A stretch of DNA of 64,000 nt. It comes from JAZKBN01 sp040388605. Lineage in GTDB: Bacteria > Bacteroidota > Bacteroidia > Cytophagales > Flexibacteraceae. Shown in pieces: positions 18,139-26,526 of this stretch. The stretch spans positions 73,707-137,706 of the forward strand of contig JAZKBN010000040.1 in NCBI GenBank assembly GCA_040388605.1, written 5' to 3'. How positions within the stretch are numbered: the first letter of the stretch is position 1; every line of letters starts with the position of its first letter. Below the pieces are notes generated by a model. The model searched no databases. It had not been told where the DNA came from and saw only the letters and a list, made by a program, of their open reading frames with translations. A program made the translations under genes and the position numbers.

Positions 18139-18837
18139 TTACTCTGCCTCCCTGTGCGATGGCGAGTTCCTGCGCAGCTCGTGGAACTTATCCATCATTT
18201 TTACTTCAAGCTGGTGGGTCATGCGGCGGTGGGCTTTATAAGTATCATTTGCCAGGTTTATTTCTGTTTGCAGGGCGGCAATATCGGCTTCTGCTTCTGC
18301 AAGCATTTTTATTTCGAGCTCATACTGGCGGGTGGCCAGGCTGTGGAAGCTGTCTTCATAATAAAGCGGCACACGCTCCTGCCTGATTAAGGTTCCCTCA
18401 TCTACCGCGCCTGAAATAAAATGGCTGGTAACGCCAATGGGCAGGCCTTCGAGAATGGCCCATTTGAGTGCATCGAGGCCTTTAACGTAGGGCAGATAGC
18501 CGGGGTGCACGTTTACAGTACGGAAGTTCTCTGCAATTTCTCCCGGTACTATGCCTGCGCCGGCAATCATGAGATATTCCACCTCCATATCATTCAGCCG
18601 CGATACCAGTTCTTCATGCGGGCTGCGTATGAAGGGGAAGCCCAGGTTACGGCAAAGGGTTTCAAGCGGGGTGTCGTTATTATTAGGCGGACGGTGGTAA
18701 AAAATTGGGACAAAGTTTTTGCGTTCGGCCCAGGGGGTGGCTACAACCTGTATATCTTTTCGTCCGGCAGCTGCCATGCGGAAAAGTAAGTCCTGTGTTT
18801 TGCGGTGCGGCGCATCGTAGGTAAGTATAGCGTTCAT
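18139..18837 (-). CDS. Formyltransferase-fold protein
   Basis: 232 residues of the formyl-transferase superfamily, whose members transfer one-carbon groups from 10-formyl-THF or hydrolyse it. The catalytic Asn-His-Asp set is intact: NVHPGYLPYVKG (Asn109, His111) and ISGAVDEGTL (Asp146). It is too short for methionyl-tRNA formyltransferase (about 310 residues) because the C-terminal OB domain is missing. Instead it has a basic helical tail (from about 175) that may form a coiled coil. The N-terminus (MNAILTYDAPHRKTQDLL) does not start with the usual formyltransferase strand motif. A sugar-amine or glycinamide-type substrate is possible, but no sugar-biosynthesis neighbours help decide. Confidence 0.8.
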   Translation of the reverse strand: MNAILTYDAPHRKTQDLLFRMAAAGRKDIQVVATPWAERKNFVPIFYHRPPNNNDTPLETLCRNLGFPFIRSPHEELVSRLNDMEVEYLMIAGAGIVPGEIAENFRTVNVHPGYLPYVKGLDALKWAILEGLPIGVTSHFISGAVDEGTLIRQERVPLYYEDSFHSLATRQYELEIKMLAEAEADIAALQTEINLANDTYKAHRRMTHQLEVKMMDKFHELRRNSPSHREAE

Positions 18838-19144
18838 GTATGCCTGTATGGGGTATGGCGGGGGCTCTTTTGGCCGAAGATTAATTTTTGAAGCCGCAAG
18901 TTATAGGCCCCGCCCGATTTGCGAAACGAAATAATTTTTAATCAGGCGTACAATTATTATAAAAGCGGGTATTAAAGGCATTTAAACCGCTTTAAGGCGC
19001 AAACGGCCTTATTTGGCCTTTTCAATAAAAAGGGCGAAGTTTGCTCGGAGCTAAGCATTTTTGGAAAGATCGCGTTCTTTTTAAAGACCTTACGTTTCAG
19101 TCCATACACTAATTTTCAATCAAAAAAATATTCCCGACCCCGTA
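18838..19144. other. Divergent intergenic region with MFS promoter
   Basis: 307 bases without a gene, between the formyltransferase-like gene and the MFS transporter. It contains the promoter-like TTTG-N20-GAAGTTTG listed separately. Nothing else was recognised. Confidence 0.5.
19012..19043 (+). promoter_or_regulatory. Putative promoter of the MFS gene
   Basis: TTTG (19012-19015), a 20-base spacer and GAAGTTTG (19036-19043) have the same geometry as the better promoters in this window, with one mismatch in the -7 box. The MFS ATG is about 100 bases downstream. Confidence 0.4.
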
Positions 19145-20623
19145 ATGATCGAGCAAAAAAAATGGGATAAACCCGTTTCAGCCAAGCAAACCCAGTGGGG
19201 CCAGTTTGGAACTTTGGTATCAGTGTTTTTCTTCTGGGGCTTTGTGGCCGCCAGTAACGACATCCTGATCCCGGTTTTTCAAAAAGCTTTTACCCTCAGC
19301 CAAACCCAAAGCCAACTGGTGTCCATTGCCTTTTACGTGGCTTATACAGTAGGTTCCTTAATTTACCTGGGTATTTCCAAAGCCATTGGCGACGATATTC
19401 TGAACCGTACAGGCTATAAAAACGGTATTGCAATCGGCCTTATTATCTCAGCCGTAGGTACCCTTCTTTTTATACCTGCCGCCAACCTCGAATCATTTAA
19501 CCTCATGATTTCAGGCCTGTTTGTTGTAGGCCTTGGCTTCTCTTTACAGCAAATTGCGGCAAACCCCCTTGCCGTGGTTATGGGCGATCCTAAAACAGGC
19601 TCGCAGCGCCTGAGCCTTGCAGGCGGTGTAAACAACTTCGGAACTACCATTGGCCCATTGGTGGTAAGCTTTGCCATTTTTGGTAAAGTGGGTTCTGCAA
19701 CTGTCGCCAGTGTGCAAAGCGTTAAAATGCCTTACCTGTTATTAGGAGCCGCATTTATAGCTGTTGCATTGTTCTTCAAGTTTTCATCGGTACCCAATAA
19801 AATTAACCTTGATAAGGTTGCCGAAGATGAAGCGGAAAGCCCGGCAAAAGTGGCGCACCGTTCAAGCGCTTTCGCTTACCCCCAGCTTTGGTTGGGTATG
19901 ATTGCCATTTTTACCTATGTTGGCGTTGAAGTGGCCACGGCCTCTAACCTGCCTGCTTACCTTGAAAAACACCTGAACGTACCTACCAGCGATGTGGCTC
20001 CTTACGTGTCGCTTTACTGGGCCAGCCTCATGATTGGTCGTTGGACAGCCTCAATCGGCGCCTTTGATTTCAGCGATTCTATTAAGAACGTTCTTAAATT
20101 CGTGATGCCCTTCATCGCATTCGGTGTATTCCTGGCCGTAAATGCATTTGCCGGACACGATATAACCAAATTCTTCCCTTATGCAGGCGTAATAGTAGCC
20201 CTTATTATAGGCGATGCGCTCAGCAAAGGCAGCCCTGCCCGTATGCTGCTCATATTTGCCTCTATGGGTGCTGTTGCACTCGGTATAGGCATGGCAACCA
20301 ACGGAATGGTTAGCGTATTTGCTTTCATCAGCGCGGGCTTATTCTGCAGCACCATGTGGCCTTGTATATTCACATTGGCGGTTGCCGGTCTCGGCAAGCA
20401 TACCAACGAAGGCAGCAGCATGCTTATTCTCATGATTTGCGGCGGTGGATTCGTAAGCCTGCTCCAGGGCTTCGTGGCAGACCACGGCCTGGGCATACAC
20501 TACAGCTACCTGGTAGGTGTTGCCTGCTTCGGATACCTTGCTTTCTACGCGTACCGTGCAGGCGTTCTGCTGAAAGCCCAGGGTATTGATTACGATGTAA
20601 AAATCACCGGCGGCGGACACTAA
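19145..20623 (+). CDS. MFS sugar transporter, FucP/GluP-like
   Basis: 492-residue inner-membrane major facilitator with about 12 hydrophobic segments. The beginning (FFFWGFVAASNDILIPVFQK, then QSQLVSIAFYVAYTVGSLIY) is typical of the FucP/glucose-galactose symporter group. The conserved SLQQIAANPLAVVMGDP and RLSLAGGVNNFGTTIGP in the N-half are also family features. Members import hexoses or N-acetylglucosamine with protons or sodium. A hydrophilic central loop around residues 225-245 joins the halves. There are no sugar-catabolic neighbours to set the substrate. A large palindromic terminator follows. Confidence 0.93.
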   Translation: MIEQKKWDKPVSAKQTQWGQFGTLVSVFFFWGFVAASNDILIPVFQKAFTLSQTQSQLVSIAFYVAYTVGSLIYLGISKAIGDDILNRTGYKNGIAIGLIISAVGTLLFIPAANLESFNLMISGLFVVGLGFSLQQIAANPLAVVMGDPKTGSQRLSLAGGVNNFGTTIGPLVVSFAIFGKVGSATVASVQSVKMPYLLLGAAFIAVALFFKFSSVPNKINLDKVAEDEAESPAKVAHRSSAFAYPQLWLGMIAIFTYVGVEVATASNLPAYLEKHLNVPTSDVAPYVSLYWASLMIGRWTASIGAFDFSDSIKNVLKFVMPFIAFGVFLAVNAFAGHDITKFFPYAGVIVALIIGDALSKGSPARMLLIFASMGAVALGIGMATNGMVSVFAFISAGLFCSTMWPCIFTLAVAGLGKHTNEGSSMLILMICGGGFVSLLQGFVADHGLGIHYSYLVGVACFGYLAFYAYRAGVLLKAQGIDYDVKITGGGH

Positions 20624-20650
20624 GAATTTTCGCCTTTAAGGTCTGTGTTA

Positions 20651-20692
20651 AAATCAAAGCACCCCGGCAAATTTGCCGGGGTGCTTTGATTT
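20651..20692 (+). terminator. Terminator: 42-base perfect palindrome
   Basis: A perfect inverted repeat of 21+21 bases with no spacer, centred at 20671/20672 (core CCCCGGCAAATTTGCCGGGG). It starts 27 bases after the MFS stop. The distal arm ends TTTGATTT, so the T-tract is part of the stem itself. Confidence 0.75.
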
Positions 20693-20743
20693 ATAAGGGC
20701 AGCGTGCTATTAAGCGACACAATTTACGAGTCTGTATTTTTTG

Positions 20744-20751
20744 TATATTTG
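20744..20751 (+). promoter_or_regulatory. -7 promoter element of the PIN toxin-antitoxin pair
   Basis: TATATTTG matches TAnnTTTG exactly. It lies 41 bases before the antitoxin ATG at 20793 and downstream of the MFS terminator. Confidence 0.6.
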
Positions 20752-20792
20752 CTTAGCGCATGATGTAAATGTGCTGTTTAATTGCAATTACT

Positions 20793-21134
20793 ATGGAAAC
20801 GGTAAGTATTCAGATTAATGATGAAAATGCCTACAAAATTCTTGAAAGCATGGAGGCTATGCATGCAATTAAGATTTTGGGAAGCACCTCTACGGGTAAC
20901 AGCGCCACCGCTTCCAGGTACCCTGATGTTGTGCCTGAGCTGAAAAAGCTGCTCGCTGAAATGCCTGAAAATCCTGAAACGGAAGAAGAAAGATCAGAAA
21001 AGGCAAGATTGGAAGATACCATAAGAAGGTTCGAATCTGATTTGCCGATGGGTAAGAAGTTCGCCGGCATTTTATCAAAAGAAACGGCTGACAGAATGCT
21101 GGCAGAGGTTGAAAAAGGACGAAATGAATGGTAA
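20793..21134 (+). CDS. Putative antitoxin of a PIN-domain TA pair
   Basis: 113 residues. The N-terminal half (METVSIQINDENAYKILESM) looks like a small beta-alpha unit. The C-terminal tail (FAGILSKETADRMLAEVEKG, then RNEW) is the kind of segment that antitoxins in Bacteroidota use to clamp their PIN toxin. The gene directly precedes a PIN toxin, and its stop overlaps the toxin start (TAATG). It is longer than most antitoxins of this type because of an acidic linker (MPENPETEEERSEKARLED). The ATG at 20793 is chosen over an in-frame start at 20769 because the latter adds a Cys-rich, non-family peptide. Confidence 0.75.
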   Translation: METVSIQINDENAYKILESMEAMHAIKILGSTSTGNSATASRYPDVVPELKKLLAEMPENPETEEERSEKARLEDTIRRFESDLPMGKKFAGILSKETADRMLAEVEKGRNEW

Positions 21135-21517
21135 TGGCCCATTATCTTATGGACACTAACTCAATTATTGAGTTTTTAGGACTGAAATTTCAGCCGAAGG
21201 CAATGGAGTTCCTGTATAAAATTGTTGCCGAAACGCCATATATTTCTGTGATGTCGGAAATTGAAGTCCTCAGTCTTAAAGGAGATCCGGATGAATACCT
21301 GATGTTAGTTGATTTTGTAAATTTCGCCAAAGTAATAGCTTTGGAGCGTGCTGTTATTGACCAAACAATCTTACTTAGGCAATTGTATAAAATGAAAACG
21401 CCCGATGCCATTATTGCTGCAACTGCTCTTGTCAACAAAATGACCCTGATTACCCGCAACACCGCCGACTTCAAAAAAATTGAAGGCCTTATGTTGCTCA
21501 ATGCCCACGAATTGTAA
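21134..21517 (+). CDS. PIN-domain toxin, VapC-like
   Basis: 127 residues; a Mg-dependent ribonuclease fold. The acidic residues are present in order: YLMDTNSIIEFL (first Asp), SVMSEIEVLSLKG (Glu), KTPDAIIAATALV (second Asp) and LITRNTADFKKI (RNTADF end motif). All expected catalytic positions are intact, so it should be active. The start is either ATG 21134, which overlaps the antitoxin stop by one base, or ATG 21128. The frame ends 10 bases from the convergent neighbouring gene. It probably forms a type II toxin-antitoxin module that acts on RNA. Confidence 0.88.
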   Translation: MAHYLMDTNSIIEFLGLKFQPKAMEFLYKIVAETPYISVMSEIEVLSLKGDPDEYLMLVDFVNFAKVIALERAVIDQTILLRQLYKMKTPDAIIAATALVNKMTLITRNTADFKKIEGLMLLNAHEL

Positions 21518-21527
21518 AGGTAATCCC

Positions 21528-22301
21528 CTATCTCACCGGCACCATTACGGTGAACTTATAAAAAAGCAGGTTATCACCGCTGCGGCCGTCGCTGAGCTTG
21601 CTGAGGTTGTCAATATAATCTGTACCGGTGTTCCACCAGCCGGCTTGAAAGCCTAATCCGTAGCCGCCGGGAAGCAGTCCGTATATGCCTGTGCTGCTAG
21701 GCAGGATAACTGTATTTTTTAGGTAAGATTCCCCGGTTGCCCTTGAGAGCGAATTGTCGAATAGGGACTTGTTTTCGCTGTCGTACACCTCGAAATGCAT
21801 AAAGCCTATTCCCTGGCTGATGTACCAGCAAAAGCGCCTGCGCTTAACCAGGCTCAGCGAAAGCTCGTAATTGAGCATGAAAAAGTTGGTATGGAATGAA
21901 TTGGCCGGTGTTGCATTGCTGTTAGCCGGAATCTTAAAATCGTATCTCGATGAGCTGCCGGTAACGCTGCCCAAACTTAGCTGGAATGTGCCGTTAAGCC
22001 TTTTGGACCTGCTCAGGCGCAAACCCACATGCAGGCTTGGGCTGAATTGAGCGTATGCACTGCTCAGGCTGCCTTTGTAAGCAGTGGCGCTTACACCGCC
22101 ATATATCCATTTTCTTGGACTGAAGGGGTTTGAGGCATCTGGCGGTGTGGTTTCTTTAACTGTAATTTTGGCAAAGGCAGGCAAGGTTGCTGCCAGCAAA
22201 ATTATTAATAGAGCAACTGTAAACAGGAATTTTCCTCTGCCCGAAAATGACCGGTCAGTTACCAGGATTTTAAAAAGTATGCTTAACCGGTTTGGGGTCA
22301 A
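21528..22301 (-). CDS. Probable outer-membrane beta-barrel protein
   Basis: 257 residues with an N-terminal hydrophobic signal segment (FLFTVALLIILLAATLPAFA) preceded by an unusually long basic stretch. The mature part alternates polar and hydrophobic residues with many Gly and aromatics (KWIYGGVSATAYKGSLSSAY, GYGLGFQAGWWNTGTDYI), as in small outer-membrane barrels. It does not end in an aromatic residue. The first usable codon is TTG at 22301, with no ATG in the N-terminal region, so the true start is uncertain. It lies 37 bases after the DUF3108 gene on the same strand. Function unknown. Confidence 0.65.
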   Translation of the reverse strand: MTPNRLSILFKILVTDRSFSGRGKFLFTVALLIILLAATLPAFAKITVKETTPPDASNPFSPRKWIYGGVSATAYKGSLSSAYAQFSPSLHVGLRLSRSKRLNGTFQLSLGSVTGSSSRYDFKIPANSNATPANSFHTNFFMLNYELSLSLVKRRRFCWYISQGIGFMHFEVYDSENKSLFDNSLSRATGESYLKNTVILPSSTGIYGLLPGGYGLGFQAGWWNTGTDYIDNLSKLSDGRSGDNLLFYKFTVMVPVR

Positions 22302-22338
22302 AATTCAGGATGTGGTTAACGGGCCTTTTTAACGGCTG

Positions 22339-23208
22339 TCAGTTAAAGTTTATAGGGGCCCGAAGATTTCCGTAACCCTTAATGTCAAGCTCTACGGCGC
22401 CTACAAACATTTCGGCGCGTATTTTCAGTGGTATTTTATTTTTATCGTCACTGATGTAGAACTTAATAGAGTTTTCGCCGTCGAAAAGGCTGTTTTTGGG
22501 CATTATTGGAGAAAGCACAATTACATTGGCTTTACCGAAGCTGGTCTTAATCTTGTCTTTACCGCGGTAAACTACGTTGAATTTAAAAAGCTCACCGTCG
22601 TTAAAGGCATCCATTTTAAGTATATCGCCTACTTTCAGTCGGCTGTAATCAACCAGGCGGAGGTAGTAAAATCCGCTGACTATATCCTGCACGCCCGTAG
22701 GTATTTTAAAGTCTTTATCGTCTTTGTCCTTGGTTTCAACGTGCGCATTTTGATTAGACTGGTCGAAGAACACTTCTTCTTCCCGGCGGTACTTGCCTTC
22801 TTCCACCATGCGGTAGCTTTTTTGCGGCATATTGCTGGCCGTATCGAACAGGGTTCCCCAAGTATCGCGAATACGCAAAACCTTATCGAATGCGCCAGTG
22901 GTTTTACCAACCACCTCCATACCGAAGCATACGCGGCTGCCGTGCATTTGCAGGCGTGGTGCTACTTTCATGCTGGCTTCGCCTGCTGTTATCCAACCGT
23001 AGTGCACGCGATAGTCAACATGTTCCCCTGCACCGAAAATGGCCATCGGGTCCTGCAGGAAGAAGCGCGGGTTTTCGTCCTGAGGCGGGCTGAACCCGAA
23101 AAGCAGCAGGGGCAAAAATACCACACAAATGCGCAGCAGCAGGCTCCGTTTTTTGCCGGCAGGGTTTAATTCCGCTTGCAGGCTTTTTAATAGGGGAAGC
23201 ATATACAT
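22339..23208 (-). CDS. DUF3108-domain exported protein
   Basis: About 289 residues. A signal or anchor segment (SLLLRICVVFLPLLLFGFS) is followed by the DUF3108 beta-rich domain: FGAGEHVDYRVHYGWITAGE, SYRMVEEGKYRREEEVFF and the C-terminal EMFVGAVELDIKGYGNL. DUF3108 proteins are periplasmic with an unknown biochemical role. The frame opens at 23316, but the ATG pair at 23208/23202 directly before the signal segment is a more credible start. It heads a probable two-gene unit with the following barrel protein. Confidence 0.82.
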   Translation of the reverse strand: MYMLPLLKSLQAELNPAGKKRSLLLRICVVFLPLLLFGFSPPQDENPRFFLQDPMAIFGAGEHVDYRVHYGWITAGEASMKVAPRLQMHGSRVCFGMEVVGKTTGAFDKVLRIRDTWGTLFDTASNMPQKSYRMVEEGKYRREEEVFFDQSNQNAHVETKDKDDKDFKIPTGVQDIVSGFYYLRLVDYSRLKVGDILKMDAFNDGELFKFNVVYRGKDKIKTSFGKANVIVLSPIMPKNSLFDGENSIKFYISDDKNKIPLKIRAEMFVGAVELDIKGYGNLRAPINFN

Positions 23209-23668
23209 TTTTTTGACTGAACAAATATCGGCAATTATACTCGGGTCGGCAATACTTTTGCCGCATCCCGCAACAGGCATTTTCAGGACAGGCGGCAGTT
23301 TATTACTCTTCGCCATACATTATTCGGTATTTAGGAATTTAATAACACCGGGCCTGTATTTTATTTTGAGTTTATATACCCTGCCTGTATTTATTAGCGC
23401 CTTATCCGTATCCGGCATTTTCGTGTTTTAAACAACACAGCGGGTACTTTGAAGGGTAAAGTTTTTTGCCGGGTACAGCTTTGCAATGGCGCTGCAAAAA
23501 GCGTTCCCGCGGGCCAAAAATATTAATGTTGCACGTTTTTTGTTTTTAGCCGATACTTGCAGGCTTTTTAAAAAGCCTGTTCGTTTTAGAATGCGCTTAG
23601 TGAGGCCTTAATGGCTGCAGCAGGGCAAACATACTTAATTAATCACCCGGCCTTTTCCGTTTCAATTC
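23209..23668. other. Divergent DUF3108-speA intergenic region
   Basis: 460 bases without a supported gene, if DUF3108 starts at 23208. It contains a 20-base perfect palindrome at 23560-23579 and, on the minus strand, a TATTTTTG (-7-like) at 23515-23522. No other structure was recognised. Confidence 0.45.
23560..23579. repeat. 20-base perfect palindrome upstream of speA
   Basis: CAGGCTTTTTAAAAAGCCTG, 90 bases before the speA ATG. It could be an operator for a dimeric regulator or a chance AT-rich hairpin. Confidence 0.4.
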
Positions 23669-25057
23669 ATGCTGGAATACATAGACCTTATAGAGCAAAC
23701 CTTCGACTTTCCGACCGAAGATTTCAAGGTTATCGACAATGAGCTGCACTTCAATGAAGTGCCCCTGATGGATATTATTGAACAGTATGGCACGCCCCTG
23801 AAGCTGACCTACCTGCCCAAAATAAGCCAGCATATTCAAAAGGCCAAGGCGTTGTTTACCAACGCCATGAAAAAATTTAACTACGAAGGTACTTACACCT
23901 ACTGCTATTGCACAAAGAGCTCGCACTTCAGGTTTGTGCTTGAAGAAGCCCTTAAGAACGATATACATATTGAAACCAGCAGCAGCTATGATTTGCCAAT
24001 TGTGCGCGAATTGTACCGTCGTGGTTTGGTGAGTAAGGATACTTATATACTCTGTAACGGCTATAAGCGCGATTTGTACCGCGAATACATCAGCGATTTA
24101 ATTAACGAAGGGTTTCATAACTGCATTCCCATAGTTGATAACCTTACCGAGATAGATTACTACGAGCAGCACGTAAAGGTGAACTGCCAGATAGGAATAC
24201 GTGTTGCTGCCGATGAAGAGCCGAATTTCGAGTTTTACACCAGCCGTTTGGGCATCAGGTATAACGATGTGCTTGACCTGTATAAAAAACGTATTGAAGG
24301 TCGTGCAAAGTTCTCCCTTAAAACACTGCACTTCTTCATTAATACCGGCATTCGCGATACTGCCTATTACTGGAGCGAGCTTACCAAGTTTGTTGAGCTT
24401 TACTGTGAGCTGAAAAAAATATGCCCCGAGCTTGATTCGGTAGACATTGGCGGAGGCCTTCCGATAAAAACCAGCATGAACTTCGAGTTCGATTACGAAT
24501 ACATAATTGAGCAGGTAATAGAGAACATACAATATACCTGTGTTGAGCAGGGTGTGCCCACGCCAAACATTTTCACCGAATTCGGCAGCTATACCGTTGG
24601 CGAGTCAGGCGCGGTTATATACAGCATATTAGACCACAAGCTGCAAAACGACAAGGAGCTTTGGTATATGATAGACGGCTCTTTCATAACCCACCTGCCC
24701 GATGCATGGGGGCTGAACCAAAAATACATTATGCTCGCCATAAATAATTGGAACAGGCGCTACCACCATGTGAACCTCGGCGGCCTTACCTGCGACAGCA
24801 TGGACTACTACAACAGTGAAGCACACAGCAGCGTTGTGTTCCTGCCCAAGGTGGAGCGAGACGAGAAGCTGTATGTAGGTTTCTTCCATACGGGTGCCTA
24901 CCAGGAATCTCTTGGCGGTTACGGCGGCATACAGCACTGCCTGATACCTGCTCCCCAGCACGTGCTCATTAACCGCGATGCCGACGGCAATATAGTTTCC
25001 GAGCTTTTTGCATCGGAGCAGGACAGTGAAAGCATGCTCAGGATTTTAGGCTACTAA
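23669..25057 (+). CDS. speA: Arginine decarboxylase, Bacteroidota type
   Basis: Fold-type III PLP enzyme that decarboxylates arginine to agmatine, the first step of a spermidine route. 462 residues, the short form found in Bacteroidota; proteobacterial SpeA is about 630-660. The PLP lysine lies in TYCYCTKSSHF. The barrel shows IETSSSYDLPIVREL, the phosphate-binding DIGGGLPIKTSMNF and a C-terminal substrate motif with Cys (GGLTCDSMDYYNSE). No agmatinase or agmatine deiminase gene is next to it. The transcript ends in a strong hairpin. Confidence 0.9.
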   Translation: MLEYIDLIEQTFDFPTEDFKVIDNELHFNEVPLMDIIEQYGTPLKLTYLPKISQHIQKAKALFTNAMKKFNYEGTYTYCYCTKSSHFRFVLEEALKNDIHIETSSSYDLPIVRELYRRGLVSKDTYILCNGYKRDLYREYISDLINEGFHNCIPIVDNLTEIDYYEQHVKVNCQIGIRVAADEEPNFEFYTSRLGIRYNDVLDLYKKRIEGRAKFSLKTLHFFINTGIRDTAYYWSELTKFVELYCELKKICPELDSVDIGGGLPIKTSMNFEFDYEYIIEQVIENIQYTCVEQGVPTPNIFTEFGSYTVGESGAVIYSILDHKLQNDKELWYMIDGSFITHLPDAWGLNQKYIMLAINNWNRRYHHVNLGGLTCDSMDYYNSEAHSSVVFLPKVERDEKLYVGFFHTGAYQESLGGYGGIQHCLIPAPQHVLINRDADGNIVSELFASEQDSESMLRILGY

Positions 25058-25116
25058 ACTTTCCGGGCGCATATAAGCATACCTGAAGGCTTTTTCTAAT
25101 ATTCTGAAAACAATAA

Positions 25117-25154
25117 AAACCCCGCACAGGCCTGAATTGGCAGGTGCGGGGTTT
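25117..25154 (+). terminator. Terminator after speA
   Basis: A perfect 11-bp stem, AAACCCCGCAC (25117-25127) with GTGCGGGGTTT (25144-25154), then ATTATG. It begins 60 bases after the speA stop. Confidence 0.75.
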
Positions 25155-25206
25155 ATTATGTTGTGTTCCCTGAATACGGATGCTGTATAATGCCGGCTGA
25201 ATTACG

Positions 25207-25214
25207 TATTTTTG
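25207..25214 (+). promoter_or_regulatory. -7 promoter element of the DUF4249 gene
   Basis: TATTTTTG fits TAnnTTTG and lies 59 bases before the ATG at 25274. It supports that start over in-frame starts at 25163 and 25223. Confidence 0.5.
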
Positions 25215-25273
25215 CAACCCTGATGCGCTATAATCTCGAAGCCTTGTTTTTACGCCTTTTTTCCTGTGCAGCC

Positions 25274-26380
25274 ATGCATGTAAATATACCCTTGTTTAAA
25301 GCAAGTGAAAGACTGAGCATAGGCTTAAGCCTGCTTGTTTGCCTGTTTGCAGGCTTTGTAACCACATCTTGTACCACAGATGTTGATGTAAACGCCCCTT
25401 ACCGCGAAACGGCTGCCGTTTACTGCCTCCTGAACCCCGACAGCCTGAACCAGTATGCCCGCATTAACAGGGGTTTCCTGAACATACTAAATAAAAATGC
25501 CCTTGATATTGCCAAAAACGAGCCTGATTCCACAAGGTTCAAAAACGGTGAGATTAAGGTGCAGCTTGTAGAAATTGGTCCAAACAAATCAGATACCCTG
25601 GGTTTGTTCCAGCCTGTTGAAGATAATAAAAAAGACACAACTGCCGGCGAGTTCTACGGCCCGGACCAGGTTCTGTTCAAATACACCGGCAGGGCCCTGC
25701 GGGTAGACAGGTCTTATGTGCTGAAGGTTTCAAACCCCAAAACCGGCTTTGTAACCATGGCAGGCACCAACCTGATTGCGCCTTTCAGCTATACATTGCC
25801 CGCACCCACCCCTTTTATTGATACGGTTAACTACGGCGCTAAAAAAGGATATTACCTCACCATGTCTCCCGGCGGTACCACTGTTGTGGGTGTAACGCAG
25901 GCCGGGAACGCTGCTGTTTATAAGCTTGATATTGTTACCCATTTTGTGGAGTATTATACAAACGGGGATACTGTAAGAAAGAGCTTTATATGGCGTAATT
26001 CCGGCACTTTCGGGGCCTCTAACAGCACATCGGGCAGCAGTATTACAGCACCCGTTGACGGCGATTTCTTTTTCGCTCTCCTGAAATCTAAGGTAACCGA
26101 CAACCCGGCAATTTACCGCCGCGAGTTCCGTAACTTCGAGCTGTTTGTTTGGGCCGGCGGGCGTGCACTTGATAATTATGCAGCCGTAGCACAAAATTAC
26201 TCTCTTGCCCTTGGGCAGGCGCCTACCTATTCTAACTTTAGCGGGGGGCTGGGGCTTCTCTCAACACGCAGATCGGCTTATTTGTCGGCAATGGTCTCTA
26301 AGCGTACAGTTTTGCAAATGAACATCAGGGAAGCCGGTGGTTATGTTCATGCAGATTTACATGATCTGAAGTTCCAATAA
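25274..26380 (+). CDS. DUF4249-family lipoprotein
   Basis: 368 residues. A signal peptide ends in a lipobox-like FVTTSC (Cys33), so the mature protein is probably lipid-anchored. It then has the family opening DVDVNAPYRETAAVYCLLNP, followed by beta-rich segments. DUF4249 proteins are frequent in Bacteroidota, commonly next to TonB-dependent receptors, and are thought to be surface or periplasmic lipoproteins of unknown function. No receptor gene lies next to this one, so it is a solitary member. Confidence 0.82.
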   Translation: MHVNIPLFKASERLSIGLSLLVCLFAGFVTTSCTTDVDVNAPYRETAAVYCLLNPDSLNQYARINRGFLNILNKNALDIAKNEPDSTRFKNGEIKVQLVEIGPNKSDTLGLFQPVEDNKKDTTAGEFYGPDQVLFKYTGRALRVDRSYVLKVSNPKTGFVTMAGTNLIAPFSYTLPAPTPFIDTVNYGAKKGYYLTMSPGGTTVVGVTQAGNAAVYKLDIVTHFVEYYTNGDTVRKSFIWRNSGTFGASNSTSGSSITAPVDGDFFFALLKSKVTDNPAIYRREFRNFELFVWAGGRALDNYAAVAQNYSLALGQAPTYSNFSGGLGLLSTRRSAYLSAMVSKRTVLQMNIREAGGYVHADLHDLKFQ

Positions 26381-26526
26381 TTACATAACACGAAGAGGTG
26401 CGGCAACTGCATAGCACACTGCAAAGGTTTATATACTTAATTAACCCATTATCAATTACTGAATTATCTGCCATGTTAATTTATCGGCAGAACGACGCCA
26501 AAATATCGGCGCACAAAAACAAATAA

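Noticed and set aside
23140..23316. Longer N-terminus of the DUF3108 protein
   Set aside because: The 36 extra residues have no family support and would put the signal peptide far inside the protein.
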